Shown here piece after piece: positions 16,311 through 25,350 of a stretch of DNA of 64,000 nucleotides (positions are counted from its first letter, which is position 1; each line of letters opens with the position of its first letter). Origin of the DNA: Lachnospiraceae bacterium UBA7205. GTDB lineage: Bacteria; Bacillota; Clostridia; Lachnospirales; Lachnospiraceae. Location: assembly GCA_002490665.1 (NCBI GenBank), contig DKUL01000065.1, positions 35,757 to 99,756 on the forward strand. The letters are read 5' to 3'. A program made the position numbers and the translations under genes. The notes beneath the pieces are model-generated. The model saw only the letters and a program-made list of their open reading frames with translations. It was not told the DNA's origin and made no database searches.

Positions 16311-17231
16311 TTACTTCAGGATTTCCCCGACGGACTTTGCAAGCCCTGCCACCCCCTGGATTTCCGAAGGAATGATAATCTTTGTCGCGCTGCCATTTGC
16401 CGCCTTCTCAAACGCTTCCAGTTTCTTGATGGTCAGCACCGCCTCGTCCGCGCCTGCATCCTTTAAATACCTGATACCCTCCGCATTTGCCATCTGCACA
16501 ACGCGAATTGCCTCTGCCTGGCCTTCTGCCTCGCGGATTCGCTTTTCCTTCTCGGCTTCCGCCCGGAGAATCGCCACCTGCTTTTCTGCCTCTGCCTCAA
16601 GAATTGCGGATTCCTTATGCCCCTCCGCCACAAGGATTGTCGATTTCTTCTCGCCCTCTGCCCGAAGAATCGCCTCGCGGCGCTCACGCTCTGCCTTTAT
16701 CTGCTTTTCCATCGCATTCCGGATGGGTTCGGACGTAATAATGTTCTTTAACTCGACACGGTTTACCTTGATGCCCCATGGGTCTGTGGCAACGTCAAGC
16801 GCGGAGCGCATATTTGTGTTAATAACCTCCCTTGATGTCAGGGTCTGGTCAAGCTCCATCTCACCGATGATATTACGAAGTGTTGTCGCAGTCAGCTTCT
16901 CAATCGCCATAATCGGGTTATCGACGCCATATGCATACATCTTCGGATCCGTAATCTGGAAAAACACGACCGTATCAATCTGTATCGTTGCGTTATCCTT
17001 TGTGATAACGGGCTGTGGCGGAAAATCTGCAACCTGTTCCTTCAGGTTTACCCTTTTCGCAACTCTGTCAAGAAACGGAACCTTGAAATGAAGCCCTACT
17101 CCCCATGTCGTATTATATCCGCCAAGCCGCTCGATGACATAAGCATATGCCTGTGGAACAATCCGCACATTTGTCGCCAGAAGCACAATCACAATAAACA
17201 AAAGAACCAAAAGAACTTCTACCATGTTCAT
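16311..17231 (-). CDS. qmcA: SPFH/stomatin-family membrane protein (QmcA-like)
   Basis: The 306-residue protein has one N-terminal membrane anchor, then a Band-7/SPFH domain that begins VPQAYAYVIERLGGYNTTW. A long Ala/Glu/Lys-rich coiled coil follows (about 180-250, repeats such as AILRAEAEKE), and the C-terminus ends in a short hydrophobic helix. It overlaps the NfeD-like gene by 4 bp. SPFH-NfeD pairs form membrane microdomain complexes and quality-control assemblies. Confidence 0.92.
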   Translation of the reverse strand: MNMVEVLLVLLFIVIVLLATNVRIVPQAYAYVIERLGGYNTTWGVGLHFKVPFLDRVAKRVNLKEQVADFPPQPVITKDNATIQIDTVVFFQITDPKMYAYGVDNPIMAIEKLTATTLRNIIGEMELDQTLTSREVINTNMRSALDVATDPWGIKVNRVELKNIITSEPIRNAMEKQIKAERERREAILRAEGEKKSTILVAEGHKESAILEAEAEKQVAILRAEAEKEKRIREAEGQAEAIRVVQMANAEGIRYLKDAGADEAVLTIKKLEAFEKAANGSATKIIIPSEIQGVAGLAKSVGEILK

Positions 17232-17677
17232 AATATTTCCTCTCCCTCATACTTTTCAACAATTAATTTGACACCCCTGATGTCGACAATTTTTGCAAGG
17301 CTGCCTGTCACTATCCTGACACTGTCGTCGGCAGACCGCACTGTCCATTCCTGTCCGTTTACCACGGCGCATCCTTTTTCCGCAATGTTGTCCACATCCT
17401 GCGTAATCCGTACAATCTTTCCAATAATGCCCTCGTAATTTGTCCTTGTGCGCGTGTTGTTTATGTACCTTATCGCCCAAGGCCTTGTAAACACCAGCAT
17501 GCCAAGTGATACAATTAAGAAAATGGTCAGTTGGAGTACCAGTCCGCCGCCAAACATCGCCACAATAATTGCAAAAAGCGCCCCGATTGCAAACCAGATG
17601 GTCGTAAGCCCTACTGTCACAATCTCGATTATGATGAGGATTATCATGGCCGCCAGCCATACCATTGTATCATTCAC
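17228..17677 (-). CDS. NfeD-family membrane protein
   Basis: The 149-residue protein has three or four hydrophobic segments in the first 70 residues and a C-terminal OB-fold domain. The latter is shown by YEGIIGKIVRITQDVDN, GCAVVNGQEWTVRSAD and IVDIRGVKLIVE. This is the short NfeD (YuaF/YbbK) type without a ClpP-like protease domain. It is the first gene of the pair with the stomatin homolog, its usual partner. Confidence 0.9.
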   Translation of the reverse strand: MNDTMVWLAAMIILIIIEIVTVGLTTIWFAIGALFAIIVAMFGGGLVLQLTIFLIVSLGMLVFTRPWAIRYINNTRTRTNYEGIIGKIVRITQDVDNIAEKGCAVVNGQEWTVRSADDSVRIVTGSLAKIVDIRGVKLIVEKYEGEEIL

Positions 17678-17799
17678 ATCAATCCCTCCTTTCCGAATTT
17701 ACAGGTATCAGAAATGCTTTTATCTTCCTGATACCTACACATTACCGCATAATCGCATTTCAGACAATAGGTTTTGCGTGAATGCAGTGATTTCCGTAT

Positions 17800-18357
17800 T
17801 TAATCGTTGATGCCCTTCCTGTATTCTTCCAGCTCTTTCTGGAATGCCTCTGTCTTATAATATCCGCAGGAAAACATTTCCGGACAGAATCCCCTGTAAA
17901 TGCACTCTTTCACCATGCAGGAGGCAAGCTCCGGCTCGGTCTTTGCCACTTCCTCCCTGACAAGCGCCCATGCTTCCCGTGTCTCGGGGCTTGCGCAGCT
18001 GCACAGACGCTTGCGGCTGATATTAATCAGTGCCTGGGCATCCGCCTCGCACGCATGGTTGACAAGCGCGCCCTGCGGCAGTTCATCCCTGCTGACACCC
18101 GTCCTGTCGCTTCTCTGCGTCGACACCCAGTGCTCAATCCCTATTTTATGCCGTACCATATGCACGCTTACCCACGATTTCAAGTCTTTCCAGCGCCAGT
18201 AAAACTTCATGCGCCTTATCGGGGAATGTTCGGACATGATGAGTTTTCTTTTCCACTGCGCGTCAGGATATTTTCCTGTTGTCTTATTGATTGTATTCAT
18301 GGCAGAATCCTTGATGTCCTGCCAGCTATCTTCATGTTTGAATTGGTCAATCTGCAT
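17800..18357 (-). CDS. ThyX-like protein with altered signature
   Basis: The 185-residue protein resembles flavin-dependent thymidylate synthase: HSPIRRMKFYWRWKDLKSWV is followed by HMVRHKIGIEHWVSTQR, and later comes ALINISRKRLC. The canonical ThyX RHRxxSxNExSxR signature is changed, although the paired Arg and the QR motif remain. The last 45 residues hold four cysteines (CMVKECIYRGFCPEMFSC) that could bind metal. It is shorter than typical ThyX. It may have a related nucleotide or flavin role rather than thymidylate synthesis. It is 10 bp downstream of the DUF3783 gene. Confidence 0.55.
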   Translation of the reverse strand: MQIDQFKHEDSWQDIKDSAMNTINKTTGKYPDAQWKRKLIMSEHSPIRRMKFYWRWKDLKSWVSVHMVRHKIGIEHWVSTQRSDRTGVSRDELPQGALVNHACEADAQALINISRKRLCSCASPETREAWALVREEVAKTEPELASCMVKECIYRGFCPEMFSCGYYKTEAFQKELEEYRKGIND

Positions 18358-18367
18358 GGTAATCCTC

Positions 18368-18814
18368 CTACTGCCTTTCTTTTTTTGCCGCCGACAGTCT
18401 TTTCGCCGAGCCTTCTATCTGCTCCCTCTCAGAGGAAAGCTCCCTGATGAGCTGGTACAGTGTCCAGTTAATGTTTCTCGGTGTTGTCACCGCCTTGAGC
18501 TTCGTCGGTGTCAGCCCGACATTTTTATAGGAACGAAGAAACTCGTCCAGTTTCTTGTCCGGAATTTCTGAAAAAATAATAATCTCGGGCATACAGAAGA
18601 TTGCCGGCGCCTTCTCCGTCTGTGACAGGTCAAGCGGGGCAAGGTTCCTGATTTCTGCAAGCTTCCCGACCTGCACATTTAAATCCGAGGCTTTCAGCTG
18701 CTTCGTCTCTATCGCCATGCTCATGCCAATCACTTCCAGCTGAATTTTTTTCTTTTCATCCTGCACATAATACAGAATCATCCCTTTCATAGCATCCGTC
18801 ATCGTCATTTCCAT
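18368..18814 (-). CDS. DUF3783-family protein
   Basis: The 148-residue protein matches the DUF3783 pattern: ILYYVQDEKK at the start, MPEIIIFSEIPDKKLDEFL in the middle, then LTPTKLKAVTTPRNINWTLY. The C-terminal 30 residues are a charged helix. Function is unknown. It sits between a CsoR-family repressor and the ThyX-like gene, with short gaps, so the three probably form one transcript. Confidence 0.7.
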   Translation of the reverse strand: MEMTMTDAMKGMILYYVQDEKKKIQLEVIGMSMAIETKQLKASDLNVQVGKLAEIRNLAPLDLSQTEKAPAIFCMPEIIIFSEIPDKKLDEFLRSYKNVGLTPTKLKAVTTPRNINWTLYQLIRELSSEREQIEGSAKRLSAAKKERQ

Positions 18815-18839
18815 CCTTTCCCTTTTTATTATGGAACAA

Positions 18840-19118
18840 TTATAAGAATTTATCTATCGCAATTTTTAACTCCTCGACTGACTCCATATCGTTTTCCCGC
18901 ACTGCTTCAACAATACAGTGGTCAATATGGTCCTTTATGATGACCCGGCTTACCCCGGCTATTGCGGACTTGACCGCCGCCAGCTGTATCAGCACCTCAC
19001 TGCAGTCCCTGCCGTTTTCCACCATTGTCTTTATGGATTCCATATGCCCGATAATCTTGGACATGCGGTTTAACACGGCTTTTGTCTCCGTATGGGCATG
19101 TGTATGCTCTCTCTCCAT
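18840..19118 (-). CDS. CsoR/RcnR-family metal-sensing repressor
   Basis: The 92-residue helical protein has C39, H64 and C68 in the Cys-His-Cys spacing (25 and 4 residues) of copper-sensing CsoR, seen in GRDCSEVL and KDHIDHC. The N-terminus is His-rich (HTHAHT), which could add metal binding. The metal is probably Cu(I), although related proteins sense formaldehyde or persulfide. No copper ATPase or chaperone gene is adjacent; its neighbours are hemW and a DUF3783 gene. Confidence 0.85.
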   Translation of the reverse strand: MEREHTHAHTETKAVLNRMSKIIGHMESIKTMVENGRDCSEVLIQLAAVKSAIAGVSRVIIKDHIDHCIVEAVRENDMESVEELKIAIDKFL

Positions 19119-19135
19119 CCTTTATCTCCCTTTTA

Positions 19136-20329
19136 TCAAACGATTGCATCATCCAGAAGAAAGTCTGCCAGGACAACATTGCTCACATCAATTCCGGCAT
19201 CCGTCAGCCTGACTGCGTCTCCCTCCTCCGCCAGCATCCCCTGTTCTATCCACCGATGCAGTGTCTCCCCATAGACCGCATCCATCCCAATGCCAAAGCT
19301 CCTCGCAAATTCCTGCTTTGAGACTCCCTGCATCAGGCGCAGTCCCAAAAACATAAATTCTTCCATCCAGTCTTTTTTTGACAGTTTCTCCACATCCTGT
19401 TTCACGCTTTCATGCGGCATCTTTTCCGCGCCCTCTTGTCCGTATTCCGCAAACACACGAAGGTATTCCTCCATATGCCCTGTATTCTTCCACCGCACAT
19501 TCCTGAACAGCGAGGATGCCCCAAGTCCGAATCCCACGTAGTTTACTATATGGTCAATGCCGCGCTGCCAATAAATGGTATTATGCCTGCAGGCATACCC
19601 TTTTTTGGCATAATTGGATATCTCATAGCGCTGGTATCCTTTTCCTGCAAGAACCTGTTTTGTCATCTGATACATCATCCTGTCCGCATCTTCATCCGGA
19701 ACGGGCGGATATTCTTCCAGCCTGTCACAAAGTCTGGTTCCTTCCTCAATGATAAGGCTGTACGCCGATATGTGCTCCGGACAAAGCGCTGTTACCCTTT
19801 CGAGTGTCCCAAGCCAGCTTTCCATGGTCTGTCCCGGAAGTGCAGACATTAAGTCGATATTGATATTGGCAAAGCCTGCGTCCCTTGCCAGATAATAGGT
19901 CTGCAAAAAATCCTCATATGTGTGAATCCGCCCAAGCAGCTTTAGCTCTATATTATCTGTGGATTGCAGACCAATGCTCAGCCTGTTGATACCTGCCTTT
20001 TTCAGACGGACTAACTTATCCTTATCTGCTGTCCCGGGATTCATCTCGAGCGTGATTTCCACGTCTTTGTCAAATATATAATGCTGCCGCAGGCAGTCAA
20101 GCACGCACGCGATATCCGAAGCTTCCAGTATTGACGGCGTACCACCGCCGAAAAACACGGATTTCACGCTGTAATCAACGTAACGGACTGACTCATACTG
20201 TATTTCCCTTCGCAGCGCATCCATATATTCCTGCTGTCTTTGCCGTGTCGCCGGTTTTGACAGGAAATCACAGTAGGCGCACTTTTTTACGCAAAAAGGG
20301 ATATGAATATACACACCAAGCGAACGCAC
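19136..20329 (-). CDS. hemW: HemW, heme chaperone / radical SAM
   Basis: The 397-residue protein starts with GTG at 20329. C13, C17 and C20 in CVKKCAYC form the radical SAM cluster site, and VFFGGGTPSILE is the SAM-binding GGTP motif. The C-terminal HemW domain (about 300-397) is present. True HemN has a longer N-terminal part, so this is HemW, which inserts heme into proteins. Its place right after lepA is conserved in Firmicutes. Confidence 0.9.
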   Translation of the reverse strand: MRSLGVYIHIPFCVKKCAYCDFLSKPATRQRQQEYMDALRREIQYESVRYVDYSVKSVFFGGGTPSILEASDIACVLDCLRQHYIFDKDVEITLEMNPGTADKDKLVRLKKAGINRLSIGLQSTDNIELKLLGRIHTYEDFLQTYYLARDAGFANINIDLMSALPGQTMESWLGTLERVTALCPEHISAYSLIIEEGTRLCDRLEEYPPVPDEDADRMMYQMTKQVLAGKGYQRYEISNYAKKGYACRHNTIYWQRGIDHIVNYVGFGLGASSLFRNVRWKNTGHMEEYLRVFAEYGQEGAEKMPHESVKQDVEKLSKKDWMEEFMFLGLRLMQGVSKQEFARSFGIGMDAVYGETLHRWIEQGMLAEEGDAVRLTDAGIDVSNVVLADFLLDDAIV

Positions 20330-20365
20330 TGTATTTCACACCCCTTTCTCCCTATACACAACGAC

Positions 20366-22183
20366 TTATTTGGAATCATCCAGTTTCAATACGGACATAA
20401 ATGCTTTCTGCGGTATCTCGACATTTCCAATCTGCCGCATGCGCTTCTTGCCCTCTTTCTGTTTCTCAAGGAGCTTCTTCTTACGCGTGATGTCACCGCC
20501 ATAGCACTTGGCAAGGACATCCTTTCGCATTGCCTTGACCGTCTCCCTTGCAATCACCTTGCCGCCCACTGCCGCCTGTATCGGTATCTCAAAAAGGTGC
20601 CTCGGGATTTCATCCTTGAGCTTCTCGCACATCTTCCTTCCCCTGTCATACGCCGACTGCTTATGCACGATAAAAGACAGTGCGTCAACTTCCTCCTTGT
20701 TGATAAGAATGTCAAGCTTGACAAGCTCGGACTGCTCGTACCCCTTGATGTCATAGTCGAAGGAAGCGTACCCCCTTGAGCGGGACTTGAGCGCATCAAA
20801 AAAGTCATAAATAATCTCATTCAGCGGCAGTTCATACCGCAGGACTGCCCTTGTCTCCTCCACATACTCCATGCCAAGATAGCGTCCGCGCCGCTCCTGG
20901 CACAATTCCATAATCGAACCAATAAACTCTGTCGTCACCATGATTTCGGCAGAGACAATCGGTTCTTCCATATAGTCAATCTCCGACGGGTCAGGAAGGT
21001 TGGAAGGATTTGTCAGCTCTATCATTTCCCCATTTGTCTTATAAACCTTATAGACTACCCCCGGCGCCGTCGTTACGAGGTCAAGGTTGTATTCGCGTTC
21101 CAGCCGCTCCTGTATGATTTCCAGATGCAGCAGCCCTAAAAACCCGCACCGGAACCCAAATCCCAGTGCAACTGACGTCTCCGGCTCATAGAACAGCGAG
21201 GCATCATTTAGTTGCAGCTTTTCCAGTGCATCCCGCAAGTCCGGATATTTCGCGCCGTCCGCCGGATAAAGACCGCAGTACACCATGGAAAGCACCTTTT
21301 TATATCCCGGAAGCGGTTCCGCACAAGGATTTTCCGCATCCGTGACCGTATCGCCGACTGCCGTGTCCTTCACATTTTTGATAGACGCAGTCAGATAGCC
21401 AACCATGCCTGCAGACAGCTCGTCACAGGGGATAAACTGCCCTGCGCCAAAATAGCCGACCTCCACGACATCGGCGGCGGCGCCTGTCGCCATCATCCTT
21501 ATCCTTGTTCCCTTTGATACCTTTCCCTCCATGATACGGCAGAATACAATGACACCCTTGTAAGAATCATAAACAGAATCAAAAATGAGCGCCTGCAACG
21601 GATTGTCCACACTGCCCCTGGGCGCCGGTATTTTATGGACAATTGCCTCAAGTACCTCCTCAATTCCCACACCGTTTTTTGCCGATATCAGCGGTGCATC
21701 CTGCGCCTCAATGCCGATGACATCCTCAATCTCATTTTTCACCCAGTCCGGACGCGCGCTCGGAAGGTCGATTTTATTGATGACAGGGAAGACATCCAGG
21801 TCATGGTCGAGCGCCAGATATACATTGGCAAGTGTCTGCGCCTCAATCCCCTGCGCGGCATCCACTACCAGAATCGCCCCATCGCAGGCTGCCAGTGCGC
21901 GGCTTACCTCATAATTAAAGTCAACGTGTCCAGGCGTGTCAATCAGGTTGAAAATATATTCGTTCCCATCCTTCGCCTTGTAGACAGTGCGGACGGTCTG
22001 CGCCTTAATCGTTATCCCCCGCTCCCGCTCGAGCTCCATGTTGTCAAGAATCTGATCCTGCATCTCCCTGCTTGTCAGAAGCCCCGTCTTTTCGATTATC
22101 CTGTCTGCAAGCGTGGACTTACCGTGGTCAATATGTGCCACAATGCAGAAATTTCTGATTTTACTCTGATCCATATTTGACAT
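20366..22183 (-). CDS. lepA: Elongation factor 4 (LepA)
   Basis: The ATG at 22183 follows GGAGGGAAC and gives 605 residues, the normal LepA length. The GTPase motifs are AHIDHGKSTL, DTPGHVDF and NKIDLPSA. The LepA-specific C-terminal domain ends with AKCYGGDITRKKKLLEKQKE. It is a ribosome-bound translational GTPase. Downstream hemW makes the standard lepA-hemW pair. Confidence 0.97.
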   Translation of the reverse strand: MSNMDQSKIRNFCIVAHIDHGKSTLADRIIEKTGLLTSREMQDQILDNMELERERGITIKAQTVRTVYKAKDGNEYIFNLIDTPGHVDFNYEVSRALAACDGAILVVDAAQGIEAQTLANVYLALDHDLDVFPVINKIDLPSARPDWVKNEIEDVIGIEAQDAPLISAKNGVGIEEVLEAIVHKIPAPRGSVDNPLQALIFDSVYDSYKGVIVFCRIMEGKVSKGTRIRMMATGAAADVVEVGYFGAGQFIPCDELSAGMVGYLTASIKNVKDTAVGDTVTDAENPCAEPLPGYKKVLSMVYCGLYPADGAKYPDLRDALEKLQLNDASLFYEPETSVALGFGFRCGFLGLLHLEIIQERLEREYNLDLVTTAPGVVYKVYKTNGEMIELTNPSNLPDPSEIDYMEEPIVSAEIMVTTEFIGSIMELCQERRGRYLGMEYVEETRAVLRYELPLNEIIYDFFDALKSRSRGYASFDYDIKGYEQSELVKLDILINKEEVDALSFIVHKQSAYDRGRKMCEKLKDEIPRHLFEIPIQAAVGGKVIARETVKAMRKDVLAKCYGGDITRKKKLLEKQKEGKKRMRQIGNVEIPQKAFMSVLKLDDSK

Positions 22184-22220
22184 TGTTCCCTCCATAACCA
22201 TGATTACAATTACTTTTGTC

Positions 22221-23738
22221 TTACTTCGTTCTTAAAGCACTCTTCTGATAAAATATCCAGATTATCCAAAGCAGCGCCGCCAGCAGTACAATGCGGATTC
22301 CCATCGGTACATCATGGATGTCAAAGCACCGCACATTTATCCACATTTGATTGATTGCCTTGTTCGCATCCGCGTCAAAATAGCGCATGACTGCCGTTCT
22401 GTCCATTACCTCCTGCGGCGGGTACTGGCTGTAAAGCTGCCTGCCTATCTGGCTGGACGATGCCGCCAGTACATAATCCCTGTCGTTGTTATCCCCGCTG
22501 AAAAAGTAACCTACGGGATATTCCATGATATCCCCATCCTCCTCGCCGGCGCCATAGCACCAGTTCAGATATTCATATATCGTGTCATCCCTGTCATTTC
22601 CGGCTATGGATGAGGTGTAGCCGATATAGTACATATTCCGGACTGCATTGTCCGTTCTCGACAGGAAATTGACAAAAGCCTCTGCCGCATGCTGTTTCCT
22701 GGCACTGCCATCAATACCGCTTTTCAGCATGACCCATCCGTCAAACCACAGGTTCGTGCTCTCCCTTGGCACGGCAAACTTTAATGTAAAGCCGTCCGCA
22801 TCCGCCTGGTCCATGGCGTAGACCGCATCGCCCGACCACTGGTAATTGGCGACAATTTTCCCGGTTATCATGTCCGCTTTCCCGCTGTCTGTCTCCAGCG
22901 AATACAGATTATCCATCAAATCGTCCAGAAGCGCCTGTGCCTGCGCCACTGTCTCGGGATTTACGTCATTCATCATGTCAGCAAGGCGTTCCCGGTAATC
23001 CGCCGAGCGCACAAACGCCTCGTCGGTCAGCGCATCCGCCTTTAAAATGCCAAGCGCCGCAAAATAGGAATCGCGCACATTGTCCTTGAGCGTAACCTGT
23101 CTGTGGAACTTCGGATTGCCAAAAATCCCCCATGTCGCCGCCTCGTCCTCTGTCACAAGCTCCGGATTATACAGGACACCTGTAATTCCCCACATATACC
23201 CTGCAGCATACTTGCTCCAGCTCTCACCGTTGATCTCATTCGTCTCAAGTGTCTTTCGGATATATGGCGAAACATTGTTGATATAATAATTGTTTGCATC
23301 ACTTTCCATATAAAAGCTATCGGAATATGGCAGCAGCCTGTCCTCCGCCATCAGCTTCATAATCATGTACTCTGACGGACAGACCAGGTCATACGTATCT
23401 CCCAGATTTAACTGGTTATAGAGATCCTCATTGGTTCCAAAACAGGAGTACTCCACACGCACCTCCCTGCCGTATGTCTCCCTGTACCAGTCCTCAAACT
23501 CTTCATAAAGCGGTTTTTCCCCGAAAATCACCGTACCGTCGTCAAGTGTGATCATTTCCTCGTCATCCCACTCGCCAAGGTCAATATATTCCTCCCAGTT
23601 GCACACCCGCAGAATGACTGGTTCCTCACTGGCACAGACAGTCTGCACCGGCATTCGCAGCCATGACACGGAAACGACACACACCGCAGATGCCGCCAGC
23701 CCGATTTTCCTGCGCAGCCCGCTACCTATCTTTCTCAT
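22221..23738 (-). CDS. potD: PotD-type polyamine-binding protein with a C-terminal membrane segment
   Basis: The ATG at 23738, with AGGTG upstream, gives about 505 residues. An N-terminal signal or anchor (IGLAASAVCVVSVSWL) precedes LRVCNWEEYIDLG, the usual PotD opening. VEYSCFGTNEDLYNQL and TDNAVRNMYYIGYTSS are also typical. It is longer than E. coli PotD (about 350) and ends in a hydrophobic helix (IRIVLLAALLWIIWIFYQ) that may anchor it to the membrane. It overlaps potC. Confidence 0.9.
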   Translation of the reverse strand: MRKIGSGLRRKIGLAASAVCVVSVSWLRMPVQTVCASEEPVILRVCNWEEYIDLGEWDDEEMITLDDGTVIFGEKPLYEEFEDWYRETYGREVRVEYSCFGTNEDLYNQLNLGDTYDLVCPSEYMIMKLMAEDRLLPYSDSFYMESDANNYYINNVSPYIRKTLETNEINGESWSKYAAGYMWGITGVLYNPELVTEDEAATWGIFGNPKFHRQVTLKDNVRDSYFAALGILKADALTDEAFVRSADYRERLADMMNDVNPETVAQAQALLDDLMDNLYSLETDSGKADMITGKIVANYQWSGDAVYAMDQADADGFTLKFAVPRESTNLWFDGWVMLKSGIDGSARKQHAAEAFVNFLSRTDNAVRNMYYIGYTSSIAGNDRDDTIYEYLNWCYGAGEEDGDIMEYPVGYFFSGDNNDRDYVLAASSSQIGRQLYSQYPPQEVMDRTAVMRYFDADANKAINQMWINVRCFDIHDVPMGIRIVLLAALLWIIWIFYQKSALRTK

Positions 23739-24537
23739 TGCCTGCACCTGCCCTCTTCTCGTTTTTGTTTCCAGTAAGATTCATAAGAATTACCATCCCT
23801 ACAACCACTGCAAAGATAATCGTGGAAAGCGCCCAGAGCGCCGTCTTGATTTCCGTCTGGGACCCCCGCGTTGCATTTACCACATAAGTACTAATCGTGT
23901 CAAATGTAGCCGGCTTGGTATAGCTTGTAATAAAATAGTCATCCAGTGACAATGTGACGGCAAGCGCAAAGCCGGAAACCACACCCGGAAAAATCTGCGG
24001 CAGCACGACACGCCGCAGCGCCATCGCCGGCGATGCGCCCAGATCCAGCGCCGCCTCGTACAGGCTGTTATCCATCTGCTTAAGCTTTGGCACAACAGAC
24101 ACATACACAAAAGGCGCTTCCAGAACCACATGGCCGATTACCAGCGAGACAAAACTGCTCTTATCCACGCCGCACGCACCGATTAGCAGAATGCAGAGGG
24201 AAAACGCAGTCACGACCTCCGCATTGACGACAGGCACCTTATTCAGGGAACCCACCACCAGGTTTCCAAAGCGTCCTGAATAAAAGACGCCGACTGCCCC
24301 CAGTGTGCCAAGTACCGTGGAAATAAAGGCAGAGCCAACCGCAAGGATGAGTGTCCCTGCTATCATGTCCCGCAGTTCGGGCTTTTTAAAAAGAGTCACA
24401 TAATTCTGTACTGAAAATCCGCGAATTGCACCTATATTGGCAGAATCCGTAAAGCTGTACACCGCAAGCACAAGAATCGGCAGATATAGCAGCACCATCA
24501 TAAAGGAAAGAAATATGATATAAAAAGTCTTTCTCAT
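23722..24537 (-). CDS. potC: Spermidine/putrescine ABC permease PotC
   Basis: The 271-residue protein has six membrane segments and the permease EAA motif, seen around SLYEAALDLGASPAMALRRV. It should be one half of the polyamine transport channel. Its start overlaps potB by 4 bp and its end overlaps potD. In some Firmicutes potC and potD are fused, but here they are separate genes with a 17-bp overlap. Confidence 0.92.
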   Translation of the reverse strand: MRKTFYIIFLSFMMVLLYLPILVLAVYSFTDSANIGAIRGFSVQNYVTLFKKPELRDMIAGTLILAVGSAFISTVLGTLGAVGVFYSGRFGNLVVGSLNKVPVVNAEVVTAFSLCILLIGACGVDKSSFVSLVIGHVVLEAPFVYVSVVPKLKQMDNSLYEAALDLGASPAMALRRVVLPQIFPGVVSGFALAVTLSLDDYFITSYTKPATFDTISTYVVNATRGSQTEIKTALWALSTIIFAVVVGMVILMNLTGNKNEKRAGAGNEKDR

Positions 24538-25340
24538 GACCCTAGCACACCTCCCCTGCTGCTGCCTGCATCCTCGTCCGCATACCGGTTGGTAAACATC
24601 GTAAACACAAGGATGATTCCCAGAAGAATCAGCGCAATCATGGAACCGTTGTGCCAGTCATACGCGCTGAAATAAGCCCCGATCAGGCTTCCCATGATAT
24701 ACGTACTGTTGTAGAGCATGTCAAGCACAACGTAATTTGTCATGGAAGGCAGAAATACCATGACAATGCCGCTTATGATGCCTGGAACCGACAGCGGGAA
24801 TGTCACCTTCAAAAACGTCCGCACCGTATCTGCGCCCAGGTCTGCCGCAGCCTCCAGCAGACTATTGTCAAGCTTTTCCAGTGTCGTATATATCGGAAGA
24901 ATCATAAACGGTAAAAAATCGTATGTCATGCCTATGAGCGTATTCAAAAACGGATGGTAGGCAAGGTTTCCCTCTATCACCGTAAGGATTTCTTTCAGCG
25001 CGGTAATTCTCAGTGTAAAATTAATCCACATCGGCATTACAAAAACCATAAGGATGACTGCCTTATGCTTAAACCTGCTTCTTGCCAGTATATATGCAAT
25101 CGGATATGCCAAGAGCAGGCAGCAGCAGGTCGTCGCCACGGCAATCCCCAGGCTGTATGCAAGCGTCCCGATGGTGTTGGGACTGGAAAAAAAGCTGGTC
25201 AGGTTCGCAAGGGTAAGCCGCCCTTCCCCGTCTGTAAACGCATAATATATAATCACCACCAGCGGTGCAAATACAAAACATACCAAAAACAACCCATATG
25301 GGATGCAAAGCTGGGATCTCTGAAAATGCAGTCTGTTCAT
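24534..25340 (-). CDS. potB: Spermidine/putrescine ABC permease PotB
   Basis: The 268-residue protein has six membrane segments and the EAA loop SLLEAAADLGADTVRTFLKV, which contacts the ATPase. It is the partner of PotC in the transport channel. It begins 10 bp after potA. The start shown is MNRLHF; its N-terminal basic stretch and first helix fit the inside-positive rule. Confidence 0.92.
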   Translation of the reverse strand: MNRLHFQRSQLCIPYGLFLVCFVFAPLVVIIYYAFTDGEGRLTLANLTSFFSSPNTIGTLAYSLGIAVATTCCCLLLAYPIAYILARSRFKHKAVILMVFVMPMWINFTLRITALKEILTVIEGNLAYHPFLNTLIGMTYDFLPFMILPIYTTLEKLDNSLLEAAADLGADTVRTFLKVTFPLSVPGIISGIVMVFLPSMTNYVVLDMLYNSTYIMGSLIGAYFSAYDWHNGSMIALILLGIILVFTMFTNRYADEDAGSSRGGVLGS

Positions 25341-25350
25341 CCGCTCCTCC

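Noticed and set aside
19136..20329. Coproporphyrinogen III oxidase HemN
   Set aside because: The N-terminus is short and the gene is next to lepA, both typical of HemW instead.
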